From assembly GCF_000350225.1 (NCBI RefSeq), contig NW_005179026.1, forward strand, positions 372,001 to 436,000: DNA of 64,000 bases. The letters are read 5' to 3'. This document shows, piece by piece, positions 31,239-41,623 of the stretch. The notes beneath the pieces were generated by a model. The model had not been told where the DNA came from. It saw only the letters and a list, made by a program, of their open reading frames with translations, and did no database searches. A program made the translations under genes and the position numbers. The DNA comes from Chondrus crispus. Its lineage: Eukaryota > Rhodophyta > Florideophyceae > Gigartinales > Gigartinaceae. The number at the start of each line of letters is the position of its first letter. The first letter of the stretch is position 1.

Positions 31239-32282
31239 TGTAGTGCAATGTGCCTGGCAGGCCGCGAACACAGTCCAACGGTCAAACAAAAAGAAGAAAA
31301 ACAGCAACAGAAACAACCGCTGCCGAGGCCCCGCGCTACGGAGCGTTCGAGACTTCCTTTCCCGTTGTGTGGGCTTGCGGCCCACGGTAGCTCAACTCCG
31401 GCGGGGGGTAAGGAAAGATGCCCAACTCGGGAGGATAATGTTGGTAGAGACTTGCGAAGAATTGAGTGCTCGGCGAGTGTGGGTTGGGCTTGTCTACGAG
31501 AATGTATCCGCGGTTTGCTAGGTTGTAAGTCCATTGCTCGACAAGCGTCTTCAGCACTTTGCATATAATTCAAGGTCTTCGACGGGGGTTTGTTCAGCAC
31601 TACCCGACTAGATCGTAACCGTGTAGCAACGCTACTACCGACGTGTTGCCCGATGGCTAAGAACACCCTCACCAGCGTGATCGCGATCGCGGTTGATGGT
31701 ACCAACTCTGTCTTATACAGTAAGACCTTCGACGGAGGCGTCGTTGCAACAGCCTTCCTACGGAACTCGAAACAGTAGCAGCGCTACACAACGTGTCGCT
31801 CGATGGCTAAAACACCTACACCGGATCGGTCGCAACCAATGCCGATGGCACCAACAGATAGAAAAGGATAGAGGCAGAAATAGAAATGGACAGGGAATAG
31901 AGATAGAAATAGGAATGGTAAAGGATAAGGAAAAAAGAATGGGACCCCGAGCAATAGAGGATGTCGTTAGCAGCGAAGAAGTGAAGCGCGTCGCGTGAAC
32001 GGAAGCGGTCTTCGACGAAGGCGAGATCTAACTCCGGCAACTCAGGTTACCTTTACTCACTTGGGTTGGTAACTGGACTATGCCGTGTAGCCCCGTCGGG
32101 GCGAGTACAGTAGCTCCCGGCTCTAGATTCTAGATCTAATTTGTAAATAGAATTAAATAATTAAAATAGATCGTGCGCATCGTTCCACACGTGTGTCCTC
32201 CAGCCCGGACTACAGTATCCAATTTTTTCCTTTTCTCACTTCCTTTCACCCCCTACCCGAGACGGGTATTGCATGCACTACA
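31239..32282 (-). mobile_element. 5' LTR of chromovirus B
   Basis: Starts TGTAGTGCAAT and ends GCACTACA, next to the primer-binding site at 31217-31234 and gag, so it is the 5' LTR of the minus-strand element. It is 1044 bp and contains an internal duplication (a segment ending around 31630 is repeated, diverged, near 31720-31800) that the LTR at 5504 lacks. To the right it abuts the RT gene of element C at 32283. The 5 bp after it (GTCGT) are not found beside the LTR at 5504, so the two LTRs may not be one original pair. Confidence 0.85.
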
Positions 32283-32884
32283 GTCGTCATCTCAGGCTAT
32301 CGCTGGAAGAGCTGTCTCATCTACTTCGATGATATCATAATCTTCTCCAAGGAGTTTGACACGCACCTCAAGGATTTGGATGTAATACTCAGTGCTTTGC
32401 AGAAGGAGGGATAAATACTGTAACTCAACAAGTGCAAATGTTTTCGGGACTCTGTCGAGTACCTGGGCCACATCATTCGACCGGGCGAACTCGAAGTTCA
32501 CCCGAAGAATGTCGACGCGCTTTCAGAAGAGACTCCCCCAGGGACTCAAACCGAGCTGCGCTCGTTCTTGGGAATTTGTAATGTCTACTGACGTTTCGAC
32601 GATCATGTCGCCAAGATAGCGGCGCCACTCACGGCAATGCTCCGAAAAGGAGAGCCAGACATCCTTCCCAATCTGGATGAAGAGCAGACCACGGCCTGAA
32701 ACAAAGAGAAGGAGTGTTTAATCTCGCCACCAGTTTTGAAACTACCAAAACTGGAGCGGCCGTACTAGCTGCACACGGATGCGTCAGACGCTCAGTTAGG
32801 CTGCACTCTTCTGCAGACCCATGAGGATGGACATCGATACCCTGTCGGGTATTGGTCGCGCACGCTCTCGTCAGCGGAACGCAA
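32283..32884 (+). pseudogene. Chromovirus C: RT end and start of RNase H
   Basis: Plus-strand pol: WKSCLIYFDDIIIFSKEF (catalytic FDD), CKCFRDSVEYLGHIIRPGEL, RSFLGICNVY, SPPVLKLPKLERPY, LHTDASDAQLGC and WSRTLSSAERN. Several in-frame stops break it: TAA after QKEG, TAA before LNKCKCF, TGA after NVY, TGA after TTA, and TAG after ERPY. The 5' part of RT and gag are missing, cut off by the LTR of B at 32282. At 32884 element D is inserted, and the RNase H resumes at 41624 with YSTTVKECLAIVWAV. Confidence 0.88.
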
Positions 32885-33459
32885 TGTGGTATAAACCCGT
32901 ACCACTCTAGTATTCTTTTTCCCGCGACTCGTCTACACGTGTATGTAGATACCTCAACTACCTCGACGTACAGTACCAAGCCCATTTACACAAGCCTTGC
33001 TCGCTTTCGACACGCACACACGTGGACCTCCTACCGCGCCTGTACACGTGTGTACTATAACACGGCCCCGTGAGCTCTAGCGGTTACGTCTCCACCACGA
33101 TCTAAGTACAGTATCTAGTCCCGGTGGCGCATGTGCCGTGTGGGTTTGGGTACAAGCAACCAAGGACCAAGGACGCGGTCTCGTTCTGGTTTTTTGGGCG
33201 TACAATCGACTAACTTCTTCTCGTTCACGCTCTCTCGTCCTCCTCGCTCGCACCATAGGACTCTCGTGGCCACATCGCGTGTTGCCTCTCCGCTCGCGCG
33301 CACGGTTCGCTGGCCGTGTGTTATCCCGGCTGGGTCGAGAGCGCCGCGTCGCTCACGTCTAGTTTCTGAAGCCTCTACCACTTCCCCCTAGCTACCTAGT
33401 ACACTCCCCCACGAACTACCCTTGTCTTAACACGTGACCACGTTTCGCGTCCTACTATA
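32885..33459 (+). repeat. 5' LTR of chromovirus D
   Basis: 575 bp and about 90 percent like 41008-41618. The 3' LTR has an extra segment of about 36 bp around 41490-41527 (TTCGCGAGCACGCCCGGG...) not present here. Confidence 0.92.
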
Positions 33460-33460
33460 C

Positions 33461-33478
33461 TGGTCTCCCGACCTAGAA
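33461..33478 (+). other. Primer-binding site of chromovirus D
   Basis: TGGTCTCCCGACCTAGAA, one base after the LTR. It differs at a single position from the primer-binding site of element B. Confidence 0.85.
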
Positions 33479-33599
33479 GTGTACCTCCGTTTCCCTTTTC
33501 ACGATTTACTTCTTTCTTCTTGCGTGGCAGTCTTCCCCTTCACCTCGTCCTTCCCCCGAGATGCCACCCCAAAACCGAATCTGCCGCACGATCGGCACC

Positions 33600-35237
33600 G
33601 CCCGCGATGCAACGAGAAGCGCTCGAAACAGCGAGCAATTCACACGGGAACACGTCTACATGCGCGCCGGTTAACACGTTGGCGAGCTTCGAGATTCGCG
33701 ATGATCTACGCACCATGCTCGAGGGCACCATGGAATCGCCCGACGTCCTGCCGCTCATGTACCTCGATTTTCGTGAGCGCCTCAATTCGCTTGCATCAAG
33801 ATTTCCCGATCGAATTGAGATATAATCTCGTCTCAAGTCTACTCCAGAGAATGCCACAGGAAGTCAAGACCTACTTCTATCCGTCCGCACAGAAATCCGC
33901 GAGGTATGTGCAAGCCTCGAGGCTCTACGTGAAAATTCCCAAGATCTACATCTTGAAGTTGCAAGGAATGCCAACGACGTCTGAGAAATCAGGACCTCAC
34001 TCGAGGCCTTCATGTCCGAAAACAGGATTATTCGTAATGGCCTGCGGATTCTCGAGTCCTCGACAATGCATGTTCGATAAGAACCCTTCCCCCGTCTCCT
34101 AATCATGATTCCCCGCATCGTGTACAAGAACAAGATCGACAATCTCAAGCTCAAGCTGGCCTTGGTGCCAATGAACCCCCCGTTTCGCGCACTGTAGAGG
34201 AGTTCTTCCGCGGAGTCGGCGGTCCCACGAATCAAGGACACGCGACAGGCGCCTATCAAGATGCCGTGACCGCCAAGCTATACTCGCGACAGGCACCTGC
34301 TCAGTCACTGGTGACTACTTGTGAGGCTCCAATGCCTTTGATGCCCGACCACGTGGGTCCGTCGCAAGAAATGGTCAAGGCTGTCGAAGGCCCGTACTGT
34401 CCTGGAGTCGCCCCACAACAGACCCTGCTACCCTCATTCACTATTGTGGTGTCCTACAGGCATTAAAGGTTACGAGATACACGAGCTACTCTTCACGTGA
34501 CTGAGTGCGTGAGTGTCTACCGCGTAAAAAGCAGATTCGACGAGTTATTCCCTTCATTCCAGCCATTCATCGGCACGATCCCTGTCAAGCTCTTGCAGTT
34601 CCGCCCTTCGATTCTTAACGGCTTCCATGACCTACACGTTCCCAAGGGCCTAGCGTCCCTCACGATCTCGTATTATTTCATGGGTTCCGCAAAAGATATG
34701 TACACGAATCAAGTCTCTCTCGGAGTTCGCTACTCGAATTCAGCTTTACCTGGTTCCTGGCCGTTCGTGGTACACGCCCTAATCGAGAGTTATTTGCCCG
34801 ATGACGTGCTACAACGCGCTTATGAGAAGGTCATTAGTGCGAGACAGAAGCCTGAAGAAGACGAGAGCAAGTTTGCCAATCGTTTAATTGCCGCTGCACG
34901 AGATTGTTGCAATGTATTCGAGGACCTCGAACTCGTGAATTACTACATTCGTGGGAATCTCCCTTCGACTCTTGATGCTGTGACCGAGGCAGTAAGGCAG
35001 CTACCCGTGAATGAACAAGGCGATATAACTGTTGCGCGCCGCGTTGCGCATGCCGAGGGCAACAAGTTTCGAGCTCGTCGCACACAAAGTAATTCAAGCA
35101 CGGTTAAACTCAAGTCCGGCGGTCACGTTATGATGATGCCAGAACCCGAGAACACCACCGGTCTTCATGTTCCCGCCTTGTCATTCGCCCGAGATCCCAC
35201 TCCAGGGCACGTGAGGCACGACCCGATGAACTACTGA
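33600..35237 (+). pseudogene. Chromovirus D gag
   Basis: The N-terminal part (about 33700-34090) is helical and coiled-coil-like (DDLRTMLEGTMESPDVLP, LDFRERLNSL, then after a frame change LLLSVRTEIREVCASLEALR), with a TGA inside at about 33980. The capsid part is an open frame to 35237 (from 34497) with YYFMGSAKDMYTNQ, WPFVVHALIESYLPDD and EDESKFANRLIAAARDC, as in other Ty3/gypsy gags. A short C-terminus follows. No zinc knuckle was found. Frames are broken, so it is not functional. Confidence 0.75.
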
Positions 35238-35279
35238 GCGGACATGCGGTCCTAAGATCCCGAGTCCGCGTCACAAATA

Positions 35280-38190
35280 GCTACCAATCTCGAAGCCCTC
35301 TTAGAGCCGGCTAGCAGCGAATGGGCAAGTCCCGTGGTTCTCGTTCCCAAGAAAGATGGGTCGTTGCTGTTCTGTATTGATTACAGACGCTTAAACACGA
35401 AAACCGTGGCGGACGCGTACCAACTCACACGAATGGATGACCGTCTAGATTCTCTCGGAGATGCTGCTATTTTCATGCCTTTCCACTGCAACTTAGGATA
35501 TTTGCAGATTCCCGTGGCACCCGAACACCGCGACAAGAACACTTTCACGACCCACATGGGGACGTTTCGCCACACGAAGATGCCGTTTGGTCTTCGGAAC
35601 GCACCGGCGACCTTCCAACGAGCTTTTGATATAATACGTTCAGGCGTAATATGGCAGACCTGCCTCATATATCTAGATGACGTGATCGTGTTTCCTCGTG
35701 ATACATCGTCCCACATCCAGCACGTGGATCAAGTACTCGCACTATTAAGGAACGCGGGTGTCTCTCTGAAGCTCAAGAAATGCTCGTTCTTCCAGCTAAA
35801 GGTTAGTTACCTAGGACACGTTATCACGCCAGGAAAGCTTTCTGTTGCTAAAGGAAACAGGGCTGCGTTCGCGGATGCAATCTTCTGGAGGACTGCCACC
35901 CAGATGAGGTCATTCCTCGGAGCCGCAATTCTGTACCGTCGTTTTATCAAGATTTTCTCGGGAATCGCGAAGCCCTTAAACTCGATGCTCAAGAAAGATG
36001 CTAATCCGAACTGGTACGAACCAGAGGAGGATGCCATCTCGGCTTTCGAAGACCTCAAGTCACGTCTGATCTCGCCGCCCGTGCTAGCGCTCCTGCAACG
36101 CGACCGCCCGGACAAGATAGACACAGGCGCGTCTGCCTATCAACTCGGGGCAGCCCTCCTGCAACCACAAGACCTTGAAGACGGGAGTGCATGGAGTTCC
36201 GTGGGATACCGGTCTAAGACCTTGAACAGCGCTGAGCATAAGTATAGTGCCACGGAACGTGAATGTTTCTCGGTGGTCTGGGCCATTACGACCTTAAGGC
36301 CATATCTACAAGGCACGAAATTCACGGTTCGCACGGACTAAGATGCGCTACGGTGGTTGCTCTCTCTGACAGAACCATCAGGTAGACTCATGCGATGGCG
36401 TTTGCGCCTTTCCGGGTTCGACTTCAAGATCGTGTATCGCCCAAGACGGGTTCATCAGGTACCAGATGCCCTTTCAAGATTAGTCATTCCTGCCCGTAAC
36501 ACGAAACCCTTAGAGGATGACATCCCTACATTCGGAGACCACCTCGATCCCGTACTTGTTGGAACTCGTAGACGAAGCTCGAGAACACGCGCGACTGCGA
36601 ATCACGGTGATGTAGCATCAGCAAAACCTTCCCATGCCCATGACAAGATCCTCGATGACACGTTTGATGAAGACATCGATTCCTTCGACCCCATTTTTGC
36701 AGATGAAGGAATCGAGCCTGCAAGCGTAGTTGCAGACGTGCCTATGCCAATCACGATTTCCGAACTTTTGGAATCACAACGCGCAGACGAGCTTTGTCAG
36801 ACCGTGCTTTCGCGTCAGTCACGAAAACAAGATTCCCTCTTTCGTGAAGGAGACGATGGCCTGCTACGACGGGCACATCCCCGACTTTCCGTCGTCGAAC
36901 AAATCGTGCTTCCTTCCAACTTAAGGCGCCGTGTTCTTAAACTTGCACATTACTCGGAGCTCGCCGGGCATCCTGGACAAACAATCATGTATCATTACGT
37001 AAGAAAGACCTATTATTGGCCTTACATGGCAGCGGATATCTACGCTACTGTGAGAAATTGTTCAACGTGCGAAAAGAATAGGCTCAAGCTTCGAAGAGCG
37101 ATGAATCCCTTGAAACTATTCCCTGCGACCAAGCCACTCACGAACCAATGCATTGACATTCTAGGACCACTCACGAAATCCTAGCGCGGGTGCAGGTTTC
37201 TCTTGGTTCTGACGGAACGCTTCACAAAATTAACTCAAGTCGTGCCCCTGCGCTCTATCACTTCGTATACGGTTGCATTCGTATTCACAGAACGTGGGGT
37301 ATTCAAGTACGGCGCTCCAGAGAGTGTCATATTCGATAACGGCAAGCAATTCGCAGCAAGATTCTTCCAATCGGTCTGTTCTATCTTGCAATCTCGAACA
37401 TTTTCACGAGCACGTATCATCCCGAGACCAATGGTCAGGTCTAGCGGTAAAACCGCACAATTCTCGCCATGTTAAGAAATTTCGTGAACGAGCATCAAAA
37501 TGATTGGGATAAGTACGCCACAGTTCTGGCCTATGCCTATAACAATCACGTGCACAGGACCACAGGAACCACTCCTTTCAACCTCGTGCTTTCTCGACCT
37601 CCTCGTCCCTTTCATCTAGACCACTCCGCGGATGGTACCATTGCCCAGAGCAAGAGCCAACGTGAATACTACCTCCGGAAATTACAGCGTGCAATCGAGA
37701 GTGCCCGTACGAGTCTCCACAAAGCACAAGCTTGATACAAGAAGGACTTCGGCAAGCGCGTGCGTTCTACTACCAAGAGTATACGCGCAGGCCAGTACAT
37801 CTATCTGGACCCTACCGATGGATTCACCAAGCGTACCAAGCTTGGAAATCACACCCTCCGTCCCTTTCGTGTTATCAGAAACGACACTCGAACAGTCATG
37901 ATAGAGCGTGATGGAAATATCGAGAGAGTCTCCGCAAATCGTGCCACATACGTGCCTCCACCGGTTAGCATACCACCCCTGAAGCCTCCCGCCGCGACGG
38001 AAAAGGATCTTCATGAAAAGAATCTGGAAGGCCCGAAGTACGTGATGGAAGAAATTCTAGACTACCGAGTACGGTCTTCGGGAGCATTCGAGTTTCGAAT
38101 CAGGTGGTGAACCCACGTGGCAACCTCGAAGTGATATCCCAGACGAATCCATCGCGACATACCTATCTAGATGCGGCCGATACCCAAAGC
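35280..38190 (+). pseudogene. Chromovirus D pol: RT, RNase H, integrase, chromodomain
   Basis: RT (35334-36341): SLLFCIDYRRLN, MPFGLRNAPATFQRAFD, catalytic LIYLDDVIVF, then RNase H with DTGASAYQLGA where DTDAS is expected, and ATERECFSVVWA. TAA at 36339 interrupts TD-DALRWLL. The frame continues (36357-37184) with DFKIVYRP, HYSELAGHPGQ, CSTCEKNRLKLR and CIDILGPLTKS, then TAG at 37182, LVLTERFTKL and VIFDNGKQFAARF. Frameshifts follow before WDKYATVLAYAYNNH, TGA at 37734, YKKDF and VKNLGNHT-like GPY region. The chromodomain at about 38030-38180 (PKYVMEEILDY, FRIRW) loses several residues and the frame directly after the Trp, then goes on GEPTWQPRSDIPDES. No protease was recognised. Confidence 0.85.
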
Positions 38191-38509
38191 AATTCCCCAA
38201 GAAAATCAAGCTATCCAAGATTCCACGAAGTCAACACGAAAAGTCAACACGAAAAATGAACTACTCTCGCTCAAGCGAGGAAGACAACGAGCCCCGGAAA
38301 TAACCCGTAGTCCCTTGGCTGACTTTTATTTCTGCCTGGGACGTGCAGGACCCGAAGTACATGTTACGCGCGCAAGATAACTCACTGAAGAAAAACCTCA
38401 AGCACGAAAGAAACAAAAAAGCTCAAGACGATCCAGTCACATTTCTTTATTGAATCTAGATGTGCACCACATACCTCGATAAGACTCCGCGATGTAAGCT
38501 ATTAGGATG

Positions 38510-40437
38510 CTAGCTCTGCTCTCCTCGAAGATACGGGTTCCTATATTGCCCAGCAGTACCTTCACGTGTCACGTACTGGTCCGGTACACTAGGATAAAGA
38601 GCGTACGGGTCGCGAATACCCGTACTTTCATATGCGCCGGGAATACGAGAACAAGATGCATAAGGATCCGGGATTGGTGCACGAGGAGCCATTACAGACG
38701 CGCTCGCGTTCGTGCAGGGCCCCCTCGGGAGCGACCCGTACGTGGTCTTATGTCGGGTTGCTGTACCGACGTAACCGTGATCCTCGTATCCAAGCATGCG
38801 CTGAGTCGGTTCAACCATTGATCTTGTGACTTCAGAATCATACCTGACCCGCTTCCTATCGTCATGAGGCCTCGATTAACTGCAATCTCGACAATCACGC
38901 AGCTTCTCGAATTCCGTGCCCCAAAAATCCGCTCGGCGCCTCTCGTCAGCGAGATCCCGGGAGATAAGTCTGAGTTCTTCACGAAGCCCAGACTCACGCA
39001 ATTCCGCAGCACGCGCACGCTGAAAAACAGTTTCCATGGTCTCTAGAACAGACTACCCCTCGGACAGTGCAGCGAGGTCCTGCTGTTGGGGCCCGGTCAC
39101 ATTTGACTGACGAAGTTCCACATCGAACAACCGCGAATCCAAGGACACGAACCTCGGAACAAAACCACGGGTATACCCTAAGGGCCCCTCATGCAAGCCT
39201 GTGACAGGCAAGCCATCTAACGTCGGTCCCGTGTAACTCGACGCCCTCAAGAAGGATCCATTGACGAAGAATGCTCACGACTCGGAGACCTGAGAGAGAA
39301 AGTCCCTACGTAGAAACAAATAACTAGCAGCGAGATTCCGTGCCTCTTTCAAGATCTTGACCTGATCCTCTCGCCTAATCTCGGAGACTTGGTCACCGCG
39401 CTCGTATCTCAAAGGCGGGATGAATTCGAAAGATTCCAAGAATTTCAGGCATTTGTCACTCACGATCCACACGATAACCGCGTTTATGAACTCGTGGTGC
39501 AAGGCACACATCGTGGCGTGAAGCATCTCTAGACGCATGCACGATTCCAACCGCCGACCGACGCCTCTGACTCCCGGGAAATCGTGAGGACCAGCACACG
39601 CACTACCGAAAGAGTGAAGTACTCAAGACATCTTGACGGCAAGCCCGTGAATACCAGCTGCTCGAAGTACCACTTCTGCAAGCGGCAACGAAGTCGGAGA
39701 TCCGTGAAAAAGCATGAGCTTCTGCCGCCCTTGCACCGTGCATACTTTGTACCTTGAACCGGGACTGGTATCCACGCGAAGGGCATCGTAGTCCGCAAAC
39801 GAGATGATCGACCTCCACCCCACGGACAACGACCGCGTACAACGATACTTTGGATGAGAGCACGACCTCTCGAAGTTTGCAAGGAGAGAAGCGAGTAATT
39901 CCAAATCATCGGCGACGTGACGGGCGGCTTTTCGAGATCACCACGGAAGCGCTTGTTCATCGCAGTCAGGTACCACGCATCAGCGCTAGATTCCGCGAAA
40001 ACTCGATCTGATACTAAGCTCCTCTGAATCTGGTACCCGGTGGCAAAGAACGATAGCCACCGAGCACGTGCTGGCCCTGACCAAACACTCTCGTCCTTGG
40101 TGCAATCGCAAATTAGCTGCGCGTCCCGTCTCCCCGTGTTGACCAAGTCATCTCACGAAAAAGAGCCGGACTTCCTCGGATACTGCGACCAGCCTTCCCC
40201 CAAGTCTTCGTGAATTGGACCCCCATTTGTGTCGGGGGTCCCAAGCAGACCTTCCGGTTCTTGAACTTCCACGTCTTGAACACTCATTTCCGTGTTTTCA
40301 AGGATTTTTCCACGAAGCCCAAAGATCCTCGGCGCCTCCCACACCCGCCTCACGATATTCTGCCATGCCCACGGATGCAAGCGCGTCGACGCCGGCAACA
40401 GGTGCGACACCGAGGTGTGCCGGACCGGTATGCCCAA
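38510..40437 (-). pseudogene. Reverse-orientation accessory ORF of chromovirus D
   Basis: The minus strand is open 40437-40153, broken by TGA (SFS, stop, DDLVNTG), and goes on in the same frame to 39529. After frame changes it continues at 39550-39275 (EFINAVIVWIVSDKCLKFLE, REDQVKILKEARNLAASYLF), at about 39037-38875 (helical, FQRARAAELRESGLREELRL) and at 38818-38510 (Pro/Tyr/Arg-rich tail). It therefore once encoded perhaps 600 residues. Its position and orientation, between chromodomain and 3' LTR and opposite to pol, match the accessory genes of elements A, B and C. I cannot align its sequence to them with confidence. Function unknown. Confidence 0.55.
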
Positions 40438-40993
40438 GGTTCGTCACCTCCCCTTCCGCGCCTGTCACGACCGCGACTTCGACAACCGTGAGACCTTCTT
40501 CGCCTTGCCATGTTGTGCGTCCCGACGAGCCCACGCCTGCCGGAGTACCTCAAACCATGTTCCACTCCGTGGCATAAGATCTGGCTCTTGAAGCACGCTC
40601 GCTCGTTTTTCGTGATAATAGCGTGATGTGGAGGGCGGCGCCACGCTCATCGCGACGCACTGTGCGACCATATAATCCAGGGACGCCGGTGTGTCCGTGC
40701 AAAACGAAAAAATCATCAAGTCTTTTTGTCGCGCGGCAAGATTTTTTATCATACCCCACACGGTCTCGGGTCAAAACGAAAAATTGTTTTCGCGGGAAAT
40801 CTGAAACATGGAGAAAAAACAAGTGACACACAGGACCACAACATTTCGTGCACAAATTCCGCGTTCATAATCACACCATCTACCGTGCTATAACGAGCTG
40901 ACACTGTATCCCGCGCTTTCTAAGTGTACTTGCACCCCTCATCACGTACACACGTGGCAGCCCTTCCTGGCGTGGACAGGGGCGTCCACGTCT

Positions 40994-41004
40994 GAGGGGG
41001 GGGG
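40994..41004 (+). other. Polypurine tract of chromovirus D
   Basis: GA followed by nine G just upstream of the 3' LTR; primes plus-strand synthesis. Confidence 0.75.
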
Positions 41005-41007
41005 CCA

Positions 41008-41618
41008 TAGGGTATAAACCCGTACCACTCTAGTATTCTTTTTCCCGCGACTCGTCTACATGTGTATCTAAATACTTCAACTACCTCGACGTACAGTACC
41101 AAGCCCATTTACATAAGCCTTGCTTGCTTTTGACACGCGCACACGTGGACCTACCACCGCGCCTGTACACGTGTGTACTATAAAACGGCCCCGTGAGCTC
41201 TAGCCGTTACATCTCGACCACGATCTAAGTACAATATATAGTGTCGTTGGCGCATGTTCCGTGTGGGTTTAGGGACAAGCAACCAAGGACCAAGGACGCG
41301 GTCTCGTTCTGGTTTTTGCGGCGAACACTCGACTAACTTCTTCTCGTTCCCGCTCTCCCGTTCTCCTCGCTCGCGTCCTAGGACTCTCGTGGCCACGTTG
41401 CGTGTTGCCTCCTCGCTCGCGGGCACGGTTGGCTGGCCGTGTGTTAAACCTGCTGGGTCGAGAGCACTGCGTCGCTCGCTTCTAGTTTCCGAAGTTCGCG
41501 AGCACGCCCGGGTTTTACAGTCGCCCGAAAGCCTCTACCACTGCCCCTAGCTACCTAGTACACGCCCCCACGAACGACCCTTTTCTTAGCCCGTGACCAC
41601 GTTTCGCGTTGTACTACA
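41008..41618 (+). repeat. 3' LTR of chromovirus D
   Basis: Partner of 32885-33459; ends GTACTACA directly before the duplicated CGCAA. The exact first base is uncertain because the start is diverged (TAGGGTATAAAC against TGTGGTATAAAC). Confidence 0.9.
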
Positions 41619-41623
41619 CGCAA

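Larger units (their letters stand above)
32885..41618 (+). mobile_element. Complete chromovirus D inserted in chromovirus C
   Basis: 8.7-kb element with LTRs 32885-33459 and about 41008-41618, flanked by CGCAA on both sides (32880-32884 and 41619-41623). It begins TGTGGTATAAAC and ends GTACTACA. It contains a primer-binding site, gag, pol with RT, RNase H, integrase and chromodomain, an ORF on the opposite strand (38510-40437), and a G-rich polypurine tract before the 3' LTR. Removing it restores the RNase H frame of element C. Stops and frameshifts make it inactive. Confidence 0.95.
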
